A stretch of DNA of 64,000 nucleotides from Microbulbifer sp. HZ11 (GCF_000708675.1 NZ_JELR01000005.1:62001-126000); one strand, 5' to 3'; positions 1 through 9,560 are shown, numbered from the stretch's first letter. Notes: generated by a model not told the origin, from the sequence alone. A program made the numbers and translations.

Positions 1-1
1 C

Positions 2-433
2 CCGTCCCGCGGAGTTGTTCAGGCGGATGTCGATGAATATAACCAGCTGATTCGCGAAGAGACGGAAAATGTGCGCGACTTTGTGGTTCTCCATTACAAG
101 CTCACAGATCGAACGGATTCCGAATTCTGGCGTCACTGTCGTGGAATGGACGTTCCAGAATCACTCGCTCGGCGTATGCAGGTCTTTGAGGAGAGCGGTC
201 GAGTTTATCAGAACGGTACCGAGCTGTTTGGAGAAAGCTCCTGGTTGCAGGTGATGCTTGGTCAGGGGTTGATGCCGCAGACCTACCACCCAATCGTCGA
301 CATGATGAGTGAGCGCGAACTTACCAACTTTCTTGACGGTATCCGTCGCCAGGTCCGCGACACCGTGGAAAGCTGGCCCCATCATATGGAATTTATTGAG
401 CACTACTGCAGGTCAAAACAGGGCGCAATGTGA
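2..433 (+). CDS. Tryptophan halogenase-like flavoprotein, C-terminal part (truncated by window edge)
   Basis: An open frame enters at base 2 and ends with TGA at 431-433, giving about 143 residues. It aligns in order and motif with the C-terminus of the complete halogenase-like protein at 14068-15561. Both share an R-D-F-V/I-x-L-H-Y-K stretch, an F-W-x-x-C block, V-P-E-S-L, a W-x-Q-V-x-L-G-Q block and a D/Q-Y-H-P motif near the end. The family (tryptophan_halogenase fold, FAD-dependent) commonly sits next to TonB-dependent receptors in glycan loci of marine gammaproteobacteria, where the substrate is unknown. The FAD-binding N-terminus lies outside the window, so activity cannot be judged. 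GTG at 71 is internal and not the real start. Confidence 0.85.
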   Translation, partial: PSRGVVQADVDEYNQLIREETENVRDFVVLHYKLTDRTDSEFWRHCRGMDVPESLARRMQVFEESGRVYQNGTELFGESSWLQVMLGQGLMPQTYHPIVDMMSERELTNFLDGIRRQVRDTVESWPHHMEFIEHYCRSKQGAM

Positions 434-465
434 TGAGGTAGACGCTTTGCATGACTCGCTTTGCA

Positions 466-497
466 CCATGTTCGGAGATCCCCCAAAGTGGGACGAC
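466..497 (+). promoter_or_regulatory. Candidate regulon operator, copy 1
   Basis: This 32-nt element begins with CCATGTTCGG and ends with AAAGTGGGACGAC. Its two conserved halves recur at 3532-3563, 5269-5301 and 9561-9592. It lies 105 nt upstream of the oxidoreductase start at 602. Function as an operator is inferred from recurrence and position only. Confidence 0.55.
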
Positions 498-601
498 ACT
501 ACGCACCCGAGAAACTAGTTTCACTCTCGAGGTGAACCGATACGGGCGTCTCGATGCTCGTGCTCCAAATACTAAAAACTATGCTGAAGCGAGGCTCAAC
601 C

Positions 602-3442
602 ATGCGTCTATTTTCCAAAAGGCGTGGCACTACTTCTGTGCCCGCCTTTCCCGTAATCACCGGCAGTGCGATTGTTTTTGCACTGACATTCCCGCTCACT
701 GTGTTGGCACAACAGTCCAACTTGGCTACCGGTGCAAGTGTTTCTGCCAGCACCGCCGACCTCCCCGCAAGTAATGCCATTGATGGCGATACAGGCACCC
801 GCTGGGCGTCTGCGGGGCAGACAGATCCTTCCTGGATCGCGCTGGATCTCGGCCAGCCCTATGACCTGGATCAGGTGGAAATATTCTGGGAGGCCGCGAA
901 CCCTGAAACCTACGAAATCTGGGGCTCCAACAATGGTGTGGACTGGAACACGCTGAGTGTGCAGACCGGCGGCGAGTTTGGGCACCGCACCGACACCGTC
1001 GATGTGAGTGGTATTTATCAGCATGTGAGAATTCAGGGAATCAGCCGCAGTGCTGGGAATTACTGGGGTTACTCTATTTGGGAAATGGGCGTGTTCGGTA
1101 GTCCGGCAAATTGCGATTCAGGCTGTGTGGTGGAACTGAATGGCAGCACTTTTCAGGCGCGGGTGACCGGTGGTGATATTGTCGATATTCACTATTCAAT
1201 CAATGGTGGCGGCCAGATGAATGTGCGCATGGTCGAGACCTCCGGTCTCTGGACATACGATATTCCCGGTTTGACTGCCGGTGACGTGCTCAATGTTTCC
1301 TACACGAAAATAACCGGTGGTGTTGGCGAAAATATTCCGGCAAGCCAATATGTGTTTTCCGGTCAGGGCGGCTCTTCGTCGTCCTCCTCGTCATCTTCTT
1401 CTTCGTCCTCTTCTTCTTCGTCCTCTTCCGGCGGTAGCTCAGGTGGGTCCGGTGGCAGTAGCTCCGGCAGCTCCAGCAGTTCCAGCAGCTCATCGGGAGG
1501 TGCTTCTTCCGGAAGCTCGTCATCTGGCGGCTCGTCGTCTGGTGCAGACCTGGGATCGATCGTTCCGCTGTATGACAGCAGCACACAGTTGGAGCCGGCG
1601 ATCACATTCGAGACACCAACGGCGCTGGTTACCCGTTTTTCAGATCGGGCGCGCGACCGTCATGCCAAAGAGGATATGTTTCAGGCGTACGATCACTACC
1701 TGAGTTTTTATTGGGAGGATCGCACCGCTTCTATCGAAATTATTGATGAAGTGGCCAAGGGTGGAGACTCGGTGCGAATGAATGTACGCACCCAGTTCAA
1801 GCTGAGTGATACCGAAGCAGAGAATCGCTGGTTTTATCGCGGCGTTGGCACCGTGGCGGAATACTGTGACAACGGAGTGATGGTGGTTGTCGATCAGTAC
1901 AACTACTACAAGGAGCGCACCTATAACTGCCGGGAAGGCCGCAACATTCAGGTGGGTGACAAGCTGGAGTTTGAAATCAGCCAGTTTCTGGACCCCAGCG
2001 TGCCGAACGGTCGTGCAAATTATTACGGAACTACGTTCCTGTATATCGTGGGTGAGGGACTGGTTCCCTGGGATGTTGGCGGCGCGACACCGTTTGGTGG
2101 AATAAAAGACTCGGTCAAAATTCCCGAGACGGCATGGCTTGGAGGCGATACCACCATACACGCGCTGACTTCCGGAGAGACAGACAACCACTATATGCAG
2201 ATGGCCACCAATCTCGGCTATGACAATGCGCAGCCATTTATGCTCGGGCGTCGTGTATTACACAGCTCTGCCATCGATGGAGTGCATGACGAGAATCCCG
2301 TGGATAACCCGCCCTTCGCACCAATGATCGGTCTTGCCGGCCCTCACTATATCAACGACAGTTGCGCCAGCTGCCACCAGCGCAATGGACGTGCGGTGCC
2401 AGCAGCGGTGGGCGAACCCCTGGATAAGTGGACATTCAAGGTGGCCGCGGCCAATGGTGATCCAGATCCATATCTTGGCTCTGCTCTGCAGCCCAAGGCG
2501 CGTAACGGGGCCGTCAGCGAAGGCCAGGTATCGATCGCGAGCTGGACGGAGCAGAATGGACTGCGCTCTCCCAACTATGCCTTTACCGGTGTTGTGCCCG
2601 AGCGGTTTTCCGCACGTATCGCCCCGAGTATTGTCGGCATGGGTTTGTTGGAAGCCATCGACGAAAGCTCGGTCATTGCACTGGCGGACCCAGATGACAG
2701 CAATGGCGATGGTATTTCCGGTCGAGTGAATCGCGTGATTGACCCTGAAACCGGAGAGACTCGGCTGGGGCGTTTTGGCTGGAAGGCCGGTATGGCCAGT
2801 ATCCGTCACCAGCTGGCCCGGGCGTTCAATACCGATATGGGGGTCATGACGTCGGTCTTCCCACAACCAGATTGCGGCAGTAGCCAGAGCGATTGCGGTG
2901 CGACTGGAGCGGAACTTGCCGATAACCATCTGCAGGATCTGACTAAATATGTGGCGCTGCTCGGCGTGCGCCCGCAGCGGAACTATGATGATCCTGCTGT
3001 GGTAAATGGCAAGCAACTGTTCACGGATATTGGCTGTGCCAGTTGCCATACCCCAACCCATCAGACCAGTTCACAGCATCCGTTCGCGGAGCTGCGCAAT
3101 CAGACCATTCACCCTTACACCGACTTGCTGTTGCACGATATGGGACCGGGGCTTGCGGACAACCTGGGTGAAGCCGAAGCCAGCGGTGCCGAATGGCGTA
3201 CCCCGGCACTTTGGGGACTGGGGCTTTCCGCTTGTGTTACTGGTGGGGTGATAAACCCTCAGGGTGGTCAAGGCAACGAAATCTGTACACCTCAGCACGG
3301 CTATCTCCATGACGGGCGGGCGCGCAGCATTGAAGAGGCTATTCTCTGGCACGGTGGGGAAGGTCAGGCGGCCAACAATGCTTACCAGAGCCTGAGTGGT
3401 GCACAACAACAGGATTTGTTGAGCTTCCTGAATTCACTCTGA
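602..3442 (+). CDS. Secreted discoidin-CBM56-like-diheme oxidoreductase (COG3488-type) fusion
   Basis: The protein has 946 residues from ATG 602, preceded by a GAGG-type ribosome site; upstream ATGs at 554 and 581 would spoil the signal peptide. A Sec signal (residues 1-36, ending V-L-A-Q-Q) leads to an F5/8-type discoidin domain (about 40-165). Next comes a small beta domain (about 171-258) with V-D-I-H-Y-S-I-N-G-G resembling the beta-1,3-glucan-binding CBM56. A serine/glycine linker (about 255-315) follows, typical of Cellvibrionales secreted enzymes. The rest matches the di-haem oxidoreductase / putative thiol oxidoreductase family, with haem sites C588-A-S-C-H and C812-A-S-C-H. Neighbours are GH16 and GH3 beta-glucanases, so I infer a redox enzyme docked on laminarin-like glucan. 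The reaction is unknown. The linker is a low-complexity run of TCC/TCG/TCT codons. Confidence 0.85.
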   Translation: MRLFSKRRGTTSVPAFPVITGSAIVFALTFPLTVLAQQSNLATGASVSASTADLPASNAIDGDTGTRWASAGQTDPSWIALDLGQPYDLDQVEIFWEAANPETYEIWGSNNGVDWNTLSVQTGGEFGHRTDTVDVSGIYQHVRIQGISRSAGNYWGYSIWEMGVFGSPANCDSGCVVELNGSTFQARVTGGDIVDIHYSINGGGQMNVRMVETSGLWTYDIPGLTAGDVLNVSYTKITGGVGENIPASQYVFSGQGGSSSSSSSSSSSSSSSSSSSGGSSGGSGGSSSGSSSSSSSSSGGASSGSSSSGGSSSGADLGSIVPLYDSSTQLEPAITFETPTALVTRFSDRARDRHAKEDMFQAYDHYLSFYWEDRTASIEIIDEVAKGGDSVRMNVRTQFKLSDTEAENRWFYRGVGTVAEYCDNGVMVVVDQYNYYKERTYNCREGRNIQVGDKLEFEISQFLDPSVPNGRANYYGTTFLYIVGEGLVPWDVGGATPFGGIKDSVKIPETAWLGGDTTIHALTSGETDNHYMQMATNLGYDNAQPFMLGRRVLHSSAIDGVHDENPVDNPPFAPMIGLAGPHYINDSCASCHQRNGRAVPAAVGEPLDKWTFKVAAANGDPDPYLGSALQPKARNGAVSEGQVSIASWTEQNGLRSPNYAFTGVVPERFSARIAPSIVGMGLLEAIDESSVIALADPDDSNGDGISGRVNRVIDPETGETRLGRFGWKAGMASIRHQLARAFNTDMGVMTSVFPQPDCGSSQSDCGATGAELADNHLQDLTKYVALLGVRPQRNYDDPAVVNGKQLFTDIGCASCHTPTHQTSSQHPFAELRNQTIHPYTDLLLHDMGPGLADNLGEAEASGAEWRTPALWGLGLSACVTGGVINPQGGQGNEICTPQHGYLHDGRARSIEEAILWHGGEGQAANNAYQSLSGAQQQDLLSFLNSL

Positions 3443-3477
3443 TTTTTCAAACAATAATTGGCAAGGACTGATAGAAA

Positions 3478-3506
3478 GGCGCGGAAACTTTTCCGCGCCT
3501 TTTTTA
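3478..3506 (+). terminator. Rho-independent terminator after the oxidoreductase gene
   Basis: A nearly perfect GC-rich hairpin (GGCGCGGAAA pairing with TTTCCGCGCC, minimal loop) is followed by seven T residues, 35 nt after the stop codon. Confidence 0.9.
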
Positions 3507-3531
3507 TTGGCGGGGCAGAAAGTCACAGGGC

Positions 3532-3563
3532 CCAGGTTGTGTACCAACGGAATGTGGGGCGAC
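3532..3563 (+). promoter_or_regulatory. Candidate regulon operator, copy 2
   Basis: CCAGGTTGTG, nine spacer bases, then AATGTGGGGCGAC, 100 nt upstream of the GH16 start. The spacing is the same as in the copies at 466 and 9561. Its function is inferred. Confidence 0.55.
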
Positions 3564-3662
3564 GGATATTCATTTCCTGCGCTAAAAAGGTGGCGTTCCC
3601 TGTGGGGACCTAAGTGAAAAAATAAACAGTGATAAGAATAAACACAGTAAAAGGAGACAGCG

Positions 3663-5204
3663 ATGTCGAGATTCCTGATCCGCAACACCACACTGGCAGT
3701 TGCCGTGGCCGCAGTCGGATGTGGCGGTGGCAGTTCCAATAACGTAGATCCGGGTGAGACTATTGTTGATCCGCCGGTGGTCGATACCCGCCCCGAACAA
3801 TGCCTGGAGGACCCGGAAAACTCCGGTTACTGTCTGGTGTGGTCCGATGAGTTTTCCGGCAGTGCGATCGATGCTGAAAAATGGGTTCACGAAAAAAATT
3901 GCACCGGTGGCGGCAATAACGAAGCCCAGTGTTATACGGATTCCCCGGATAACTCCTGGGTAGCGGACGACATGCTGCATATTCGGGCCATTCGCGAAGA
4001 TGCCACAGGACCTTCCGTGGTGGACGATGATCCGAACTACGACGCCAACGATACCTCCGGCAGTGGCTCTTTTACCTCCGCCCGGTTGCGCACCAAGAAC
4101 ATGGGCGACTGGAAATACGGTCGTTTTGAAATGCGCGCGAAATTGCCGTTCGGACAGGGGAGCTGGCCCGCGTTCTGGATGCTGCCCACGGACTGGGCCT
4201 ATGGTGGTTGGCCCCTTTCTGGCGAAATCGACATTCTGGAGGCGGTCAACCTGAAAGTCGGCGGCGAAGATCGGGTGTACGGCACGCTGCACTACGGCGG
4301 TACCTGGCCCGGCAACAAACACACCGGTGAGGCCTACCAGATTCCCGGTGACCTCAATCCTGCCGATGGTTTTCACACCTACGCCGTGGAGTGGGAAGAG
4401 GGGGAGATACGCTGGTATGTGGACGGGGACCACTATGCGACCCAGACCAGCGACGGCTGGTATACCACCGCGGAACTGGAAAATCCGCTGGCGCCTTTCG
4501 ACCAGCCCTTTCACCTGATACTGAACCTGGCTGTGGGGGGCGACTGGCCCGCGAACGTGAATGATACCGGTATCGATGAAGAAGCTTTTCCACAGGACTT
4601 TGTCATCGACTACGTGCGGGTATATCAGTGCACGGAAAATTTTGATACCGGTAAAGGCTGTGCCAGCAGCGACGGTGATTTTGTCCACAACCCGGGGCTG
4701 GAGCCTCCGCAGGCTCCGGACAGTACCGACGGCGAGCTGGTGATTTTTGACGGTGAGGCCAAGGCCCCATACGCCTGGTATACCTGGACCGCCCATGGGG
4801 ATATTGGCTACACCATCGAGAACATTGGTGGTGAGTATGGCGAGGTGGCGCAGATCACCTACAACACCAATCAGGGGATCGGTTTCTATCAATCCGACAG
4901 CGCTTACGACCTGAGCGATTACACCTATGTGGAGTTTGACCTGCGGGTTCTCAACGAGCCGGCGGATGCCGGTGCTGCGGGTTTAACATTCCGCGCGGAT
5001 TGCGGCCATCCGTGTTCCTCTGGTGATTACCCGCTGGATATGCCCGCGCCGGACCAGTGGGCACATTATCAAATTCCGGTGATGGCACTGGTCGAAGGTG
5101 GTCTCAACGCCAGTAGCGTCAATACGCCGTTTGTCATATCGCCCACCTGGGATAATCAGATGGGGGCAATATTGCAGATCGATAATATTATCTGGACCCG
5201 CTAG
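3663..5204 (+). CDS. GH16 endo-beta-1,3-glucanase (laminarinase-like) lipoprotein
   Basis: The 513-residue product starts at ATG 3663 after a strong AAGGAG site. The N-terminus is a lipoprotein signal with lipobox A-V-G-C (Cys20), so the enzyme should be tethered to the outer membrane. The GH16 catalytic signature E188-I-D190-I-L-E193 is intact: nucleophile E188 and acid/base E193 by family convention. The jelly-roll core covers about residues 50-325. A separate C-terminal domain (about 360-513), with paired cysteines in a C-G-H-P-C block, resembles the C-terminal domain of the GH3 protein encoded next. Laminarin or a related beta-1,3-glucan is the likely substrate, because of the neighbouring GH3 and the CBM56-like module. 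Agarase or carrageenase-like GH16 members are less likely in this context. Confidence 0.9.
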   Translation: MSRFLIRNTTLAVAVAAVGCGGGSSNNVDPGETIVDPPVVDTRPEQCLEDPENSGYCLVWSDEFSGSAIDAEKWVHEKNCTGGGNNEAQCYTDSPDNSWVADDMLHIRAIREDATGPSVVDDDPNYDANDTSGSGSFTSARLRTKNMGDWKYGRFEMRAKLPFGQGSWPAFWMLPTDWAYGGWPLSGEIDILEAVNLKVGGEDRVYGTLHYGGTWPGNKHTGEAYQIPGDLNPADGFHTYAVEWEEGEIRWYVDGDHYATQTSDGWYTTAELENPLAPFDQPFHLILNLAVGGDWPANVNDTGIDEEAFPQDFVIDYVRVYQCTENFDTGKGCASSDGDFVHNPGLEPPQAPDSTDGELVIFDGEAKAPYAWYTWTAHGDIGYTIENIGGEYGEVAQITYNTNQGIGFYQSDSAYDLSDYTYVEFDLRVLNEPADAGAAGLTFRADCGHPCSSGDYPLDMPAPDQWAHYQIPVMALVEGGLNASSVNTPFVISPTWDNQMGAILQIDNIIWTR

Positions 5205-5268
5205 CGGTTCATGCCCCCACATACCGTCCCATTTTCCCGAACCGTACAGAGTGGAAAGGTGGTCAGCT

Positions 5269-5301
5269 CCATTTTGTGATGGTTTGGGGAAGTGGGACGA
5301 T
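5269..5301 (+). promoter_or_regulatory. Candidate regulon operator, copy 3
   Basis: CCATTTTGTG, a ten-base spacer (one longer than the other copies), then GAAGTGGGACGAT, 136 nt upstream of the GH3 start at 5437. Its function is inferred from recurrence. Confidence 0.5.
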
Positions 5302-5436
5302 CCCTTTCCCGGGATTCCGTACAAAGAAGCCTGGAATAACCGGGTGCTCCTGCCTGTAAGTAAGGCTGCCCGGTGCATACGTCAAAGATGGCACAACAAA
5401 AACAAGTGGGAACCTGGGAATAGGAGTAGCACGGTG

Positions 5437-7986
5437 ATGAAAAAGCGAATTTTGCTGGGGGTCATCTCCGCACTGGTGGCCGGGGCAGTGCTCTCGGGCT
5501 GCGGTGAGCAGAAATTGACCGAGGCAGGGGCGGCAAAAACCGGGGAGAAATATGGGGATGCACAGGCCGCCGTCTGGCCGTCACTCACCTCGGGTATTCC
5601 CAAAGACCCGGCTATCGAAGCGAGAATCGACAACCTTCTGAGCCGGATGTCGGTGGAGGAGAAAGTCGGGCAGATGATCCAGGCGGAGATCAAAAATGTA
5701 ACCCCGGAAGAGGCCCGAGCTTACCACCTGGGCTCTATTCTCAATGGCGGCGGCGCCTTCCCGAATAATGACAAACACGCGAGCGTGGCCGATTGGGTGG
5801 CACTGGCGGATGCCTTTTACGCGGCCTCCATGGATACCAGTGACGGCGGTGTCGCCATCCCGATTATCTGGGGCACCGATGCGGTACACGGCCACAACAA
5901 TGTCATTGGTGCGACGCTGTTTCCTCACAACATCGGTCTGGGCGCCACGCAAAACCCCGAGTTGATGCGCCAGGTTGGAGCGGTTACCGCAGCGGAAGTC
6001 TCGGCTACCGGAATAGACTGGGTCTTTGCGCCCACACTGGCGGTCACCCGGGATGACCGCTGGGGGCGTAGCTATGAGTCCTATTCAGAAGACCCGCAGA
6101 TCGTGCGCAGCTACAGTGGGCGGCTGGTGGAGGGCCTGCAGGGCAGGCCCGGTAGCGATGAGCTGTTTGCGCCCAAGCGGGTAGTGAGTACGGCGAAACA
6201 CTTTATCGCCGACGGTGGTACGGAAAATGGCATCGACCGTGGTGATGCCATCATGTCCGAAGCGGAGCTTATCGAAATCCACGCCCAGGGCTACTTTTCC
6301 GCCATCGAATCCGGTGTGCAGACCGTGATGGCATCCTTCAGCAGCTGGAATGGGGAAAAGCTACACGGCCATAAATACCTGCTCACTGATGTGCTGAAAG
6401 AACGCCTGGGTTTCGACGGCTTTGTGGTGGGTGACTGGGCCGGGCACCAGTTTGTAAATGGGTGTTCCAATGTAAGTTGTCCACAGGCGGTGAATGCCGG
6501 TCTGGACATGTTTATGGCGCCGGACCCCAGCTGGAAAACGCTGTATGCCAACACCGTGGCACAGGCCAAGAGTGGGGAAATCTCGGCTCAACGCCTGAAC
6601 GATGCGGTACGGCGGATTTTGCGGGTAAAGCTGCGAGCCGGCCTGTTTGATGCCGGTGCTCCATCCACCCGGGCCTACGCCGCGGATGAATCCCTGATCG
6701 GTGCGCCGGCGCACCGGGCCATTGCCCGCCAGACAGTGCGCGAGTCTCTGGTACTGCTGAAGAACAACGACGGGCTGCTGCCCCTGCAGAGAAGCCAGCG
6801 GATTCTGGTTGCCGGTGACGGAGCCGATAATATCGGTAAACAGGCTGGTGGCTGGAGTATCACCTGGCAGGGGACCGGCAACGAGAACAGCGATTTTCCC
6901 GGCGCTACCTCTATTTTTGGAGGCATTGCCGAGGCGGTAGCGAGTGCCGGTGGTGTCGCGGAGCTCGCCGTCGATGGCCACTATACGGAAAAGCCGGACG
7001 TCGCTATCGTGGTCTTCGGTGAAGACCCCTATGCGGAGATGCAGGGCGACGTGTCGAACCTGGATTACCCCGGGGACGCGGATCTGGCGTTGATACAGCG
7101 GTTGAAGGCACAGGGTATTCCGGTCGTGTCGCTGTTTATTACCGGTCGTCCACTGTGGGTAAACCCCGAGATCAATGCGTCCGATGCGTTTGTTGTGATC
7201 TGGCAGCCGGGCACGGAAGGTGCCGGTGTTGCCGACGTCATTCTTCGGGATGGCAAGGGCGAAGTGAATCACGATTTTAAAGGCCAGCTGACCTTCTCCT
7301 GGCCCGATAGTGCGCTGCCTACGGTGCGCAACCGCGGGGAAAACGAAGCACTGGCGCAATTTAAATACGGTTACGGCCTCGACTACGGCCAATCCGTGCA
7401 GCTTGCCGCGCTATCGGAGGAGAGCGGACTGGAGCTTTCCCATGGCAATGAGGCTCTGGCGGTATTCAATGGCCGCGCACTGGATCCCTGGAGCCTGCAG
7501 GTAACCGATGCCGGAAATAATCAGACGGTGATCGCCAGCAGTGTGTCGAAATTACAGGGAATCAGCGTGCAGTCCGTCGATCGCAACGTGCAGGAAGACA
7601 GTCGCCGTCTGCAGTGGACCGGTGAGGGCAATGCGGTAGCCGGGTTCTTTGCTAACAGCCGTACCGATCTCACGGGCTATCTGGAGAATCAGGGCGCGCT
7701 GGTGTTTGATGTGAAAGTCGACGGCGCACCCAGCAGTGCGGTCAATCTCGGCGTATTCTGTGGTCAGGACTGCGGCGCGGAACAGTCGATTACGGATGTC
7801 CTGAACAGTGCGACACCGGGTGAATGGCGCACCATCAGCGTTGACCTTCAGTGCCTCGCCAACGGCGGTGCGAAAATGGACATGGTGCTTTCGCCATTTT
7901 ATGTGCGCACCGCAGGCGCGCTGGATATGACCGTGCACAATGTGCGTGTCGCATCCCAGGCCAGTGCGGATATCCACTGCGGGTAA
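5437..7986 (+). CDS. GH3 exo-beta-glucosidase (ExoP-like) lipoprotein
   Basis: The open frame extends back to 5098, but that would overlap the GH16 gene. ATG 5437, eleven bases after a GGAG site, gives a clean lipoprotein signal with lipobox L-S-G-C. The mature protein (849 codons in total) has the GH3 N-terminal barrel with nucleophile D333 in G-F-V-V-G-D-W. The alpha/beta sandwich carries the G-E-D-P-Y-A-E motif (E529/E534), where ExoI/ExoP-type enzymes place the acid/base. A C-terminal jelly-roll-like domain (about 690-849) with a C-G-Q-D-C block matches the GH16 C-terminal domain. It should release glucose from oligosaccharides made by the GH16 enzyme, at the outer membrane or in the periplasm. 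Exo-1,3/1,4-beta-glucanase is the best guess. Confidence 0.92.
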   Translation: MKKRILLGVISALVAGAVLSGCGEQKLTEAGAAKTGEKYGDAQAAVWPSLTSGIPKDPAIEARIDNLLSRMSVEEKVGQMIQAEIKNVTPEEARAYHLGSILNGGGAFPNNDKHASVADWVALADAFYAASMDTSDGGVAIPIIWGTDAVHGHNNVIGATLFPHNIGLGATQNPELMRQVGAVTAAEVSATGIDWVFAPTLAVTRDDRWGRSYESYSEDPQIVRSYSGRLVEGLQGRPGSDELFAPKRVVSTAKHFIADGGTENGIDRGDAIMSEAELIEIHAQGYFSAIESGVQTVMASFSSWNGEKLHGHKYLLTDVLKERLGFDGFVVGDWAGHQFVNGCSNVSCPQAVNAGLDMFMAPDPSWKTLYANTVAQAKSGEISAQRLNDAVRRILRVKLRAGLFDAGAPSTRAYAADESLIGAPAHRAIARQTVRESLVLLKNNDGLLPLQRSQRILVAGDGADNIGKQAGGWSITWQGTGNENSDFPGATSIFGGIAEAVASAGGVAELAVDGHYTEKPDVAIVVFGEDPYAEMQGDVSNLDYPGDADLALIQRLKAQGIPVVSLFITGRPLWVNPEINASDAFVVIWQPGTEGAGVADVILRDGKGEVNHDFKGQLTFSWPDSALPTVRNRGENEALAQFKYGYGLDYGQSVQLAALSEESGLELSHGNEALAVFNGRALDPWSLQVTDAGNNQTVIASSVSKLQGISVQSVDRNVQEDSRRLQWTGEGNAVAGFFANSRTDLTGYLENQGALVFDVKVDGAPSSAVNLGVFCGQDCGAEQSITDVLNSATPGEWRTISVDLQCLANGGAKMDMVLSPFYVRTAGALDMTVHNVRVASQASADIHCG

Positions 7987-8005
7987 TCGCACCCTGCCAC
8001 TTACC

Positions 8006-8070
8006 CCGGTCGCCATTTTTCCCATTCCGGCGACCGGATTGGGGCGGTGCGCAAGCAATCGCCGCCCCTT
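8006..8070 (+). terminator. Tandem hairpins after the GH3 gene
   Basis: Two GC-rich inverted repeats follow the stop. CCGGTCGCC (8006-8014) pairs with GGCGACCGG (8029-8037). GGGGCGG (8041-8047) pairs with CCGCCCC (8062-8068). There is no long T-run, so this is either a weak intrinsic terminator or an mRNA-stabilising structure. The rest of 7987-8249 shows no gene. Confidence 0.5.
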
Positions 8071-8249
8071 CCTTCACGGTCTCCCTCCCCGATAACTTCT
8101 ATTGATCACTCTGCGGATCCCGTTAGCCTTGTGTGGGAATATAGAGGCGGGCCGATCTCAATGTTCACGGAAAATGGCAAAGGCGGCGGGCAGGGATACG
8201 GAGATACCGCCCCGAGGGGCGGCACCGCAGGCAGTCAGGTAGCAGAAGG

Positions 8250-9404
8250 TCAGGAGGGGGTGCGGGCGGCAAGCGCCTGCTTCCGAAACTCGGTGGGGGA
8301 CATGCCCACAAGGCGACTGAAAAAGCGGTGGAAAGCCGACTTGCTGTTAAAGCCAGACTCCAGCAGTACATCCAGCACCGTCATATCGGCCTTTTCCGGG
8401 TTTGCCAGCAGGGCCTTGGCCGCTTCTACCCGGTAGCTGTTTACGAACTCAAAAAAATTGGTTCCAAAATGTTTATTGATCACCGCTGATACATCTTTAG
8501 CCGGCAGATCAATACGCTCGGAAAACTGTTCCAGGTTCAGGTTTTTCTTGAGAAATATTTTGTCGATTTCCATCGCGTTGCGGACCTTCTCGATGGCGGG
8601 CTCAGAGGGTTCCTCCTCTGCATTTGCCTCTGGCGTTTCCTCCTTGGGTTGCGTGACCAGCAGCTGGTGCGCGTAGGTCAGGCTATAGGCGAAAAACGCA
8701 TTGATCAGGATGAACGACAGATAGTTGTCTGCAATACCCATATAGTCCGCGACAATTTCGCTGGAAAATTTCGCCACCACGTGTACCGCCATGGTCCAGG
8801 CCCAGGCGATACACACTCCCCATACCAGTGCGGACAGCCAGTGCAATTCCACTTCGGAAATATGTGAGTACTCGTCTTTCAGTGCGTGGCGGTAGCGGCG
8901 CAGTTGCAGCAGCGCCGCTACCGCATAGACGAACGGGATTAGAGATGCCAGATCCCAGATCAGCTCGATAAACGTACCGGGTAGTGCCTGTTCCAGATTG
9001 TGCGCATTGCGCAGATCACTGCTGGATATGCCGAACAGCGCGATGCACAGCAGTACCACTACTGTTGGTGCAAGGTGTATCGCCATTTTCGGCGTGAAGC
9101 TCAGCTTCTGTCGCGTCAGCGAGCAGACATACAGGTAAATCGCCGGACCTTTCAGCAATAGTGTTGCAAATAACAGGTACGGTAGTGCCGTTTGCTCAAG
9201 CCACGGCGTTACGGTGAACTGATCGTTCCACAGCAGCAGGGTACAGCCGGACGCGATGGCGATGATCAGCAGGAAAGCGGTCAGCAGTCGGCCGTCGTGG
9301 CGGGCACGGGTGGGCAGAATAGACTGGAATACCGCAAGAAGCAGGCACTCGGCTGCGGTCATCAACAGGACCACGTCGTGGATATTGAAGATGTATTGTT
9401 TCAT
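8250..9404 (-). CDS. Membrane-bound AraC-family transcriptional regulator
   Basis: The 384-residue product has six or seven hydrophobic segments in residues 1-240 and a C-terminal double helix-turn-helix (about 285-384). The latter carries the AraC signature: a G-F-N-S-K-S-A-F-H-R-F-F block followed by G-M-S-P-T-E-F-R. This architecture (7TM-like sensor plus HTH_18) is frequent beside glycan genes in Cellvibrionales. It sits divergently from glk, in the middle of the beta-glucan cluster. It is the obvious candidate to read the repeated 32-nt motif, one copy of which (9561-9592) lies 157 nt upstream of its own start. The ligand is unknown. Confidence 0.88.
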   Translation of the reverse strand: MKQYIFNIHDVVLLMTAAECLLLAVFQSILPTRARHDGRLLTAFLLIIAIASGCTLLLWNDQFTVTPWLEQTALPYLLFATLLLKGPAIYLYVCSLTRQKLSFTPKMAIHLAPTVVVLLCIALFGISSSDLRNAHNLEQALPGTFIELIWDLASLIPFVYAVAALLQLRRYRHALKDEYSHISEVELHWLSALVWGVCIAWAWTMAVHVVAKFSSEIVADYMGIADNYLSFILINAFFAYSLTYAHQLLVTQPKEETPEANAEEEPSEPAIEKVRNAMEIDKIFLKKNLNLEQFSERIDLPAKDVSAVINKHFGTNFFEFVNSYRVEAAKALLANPEKADMTVLDVLLESGFNSKSAFHRFFSRLVGMSPTEFRKQALAARTPS

Positions 9405-9560
9405 TGAGTCATCGCCGGAGAGTTCTAGTCGTTGTTGTTATATTTTTATGGGTTTTATCGGGAGCAGTATATGAGAATTCCCCACAGGGGAGGAGCGCAG
9501 ACCGCGGTGATCACCGGTTGCGACCATCCCGGTTTGCGGTTTTGTGCAAAGTGACACAGT

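Noticed and set aside
1363-1605. Minus-strand ORF rich in Glu/Asp/Pro
   Set aside because: It is the reverse of the serine-codon linker in the oxidoreductase gene and has no independent support.
5098-5436. N-terminal extension of the GH3 frame
   Set aside because: It overlaps the GH16 gene and the operator-like motif. A lipoprotein signal starts at 5437.
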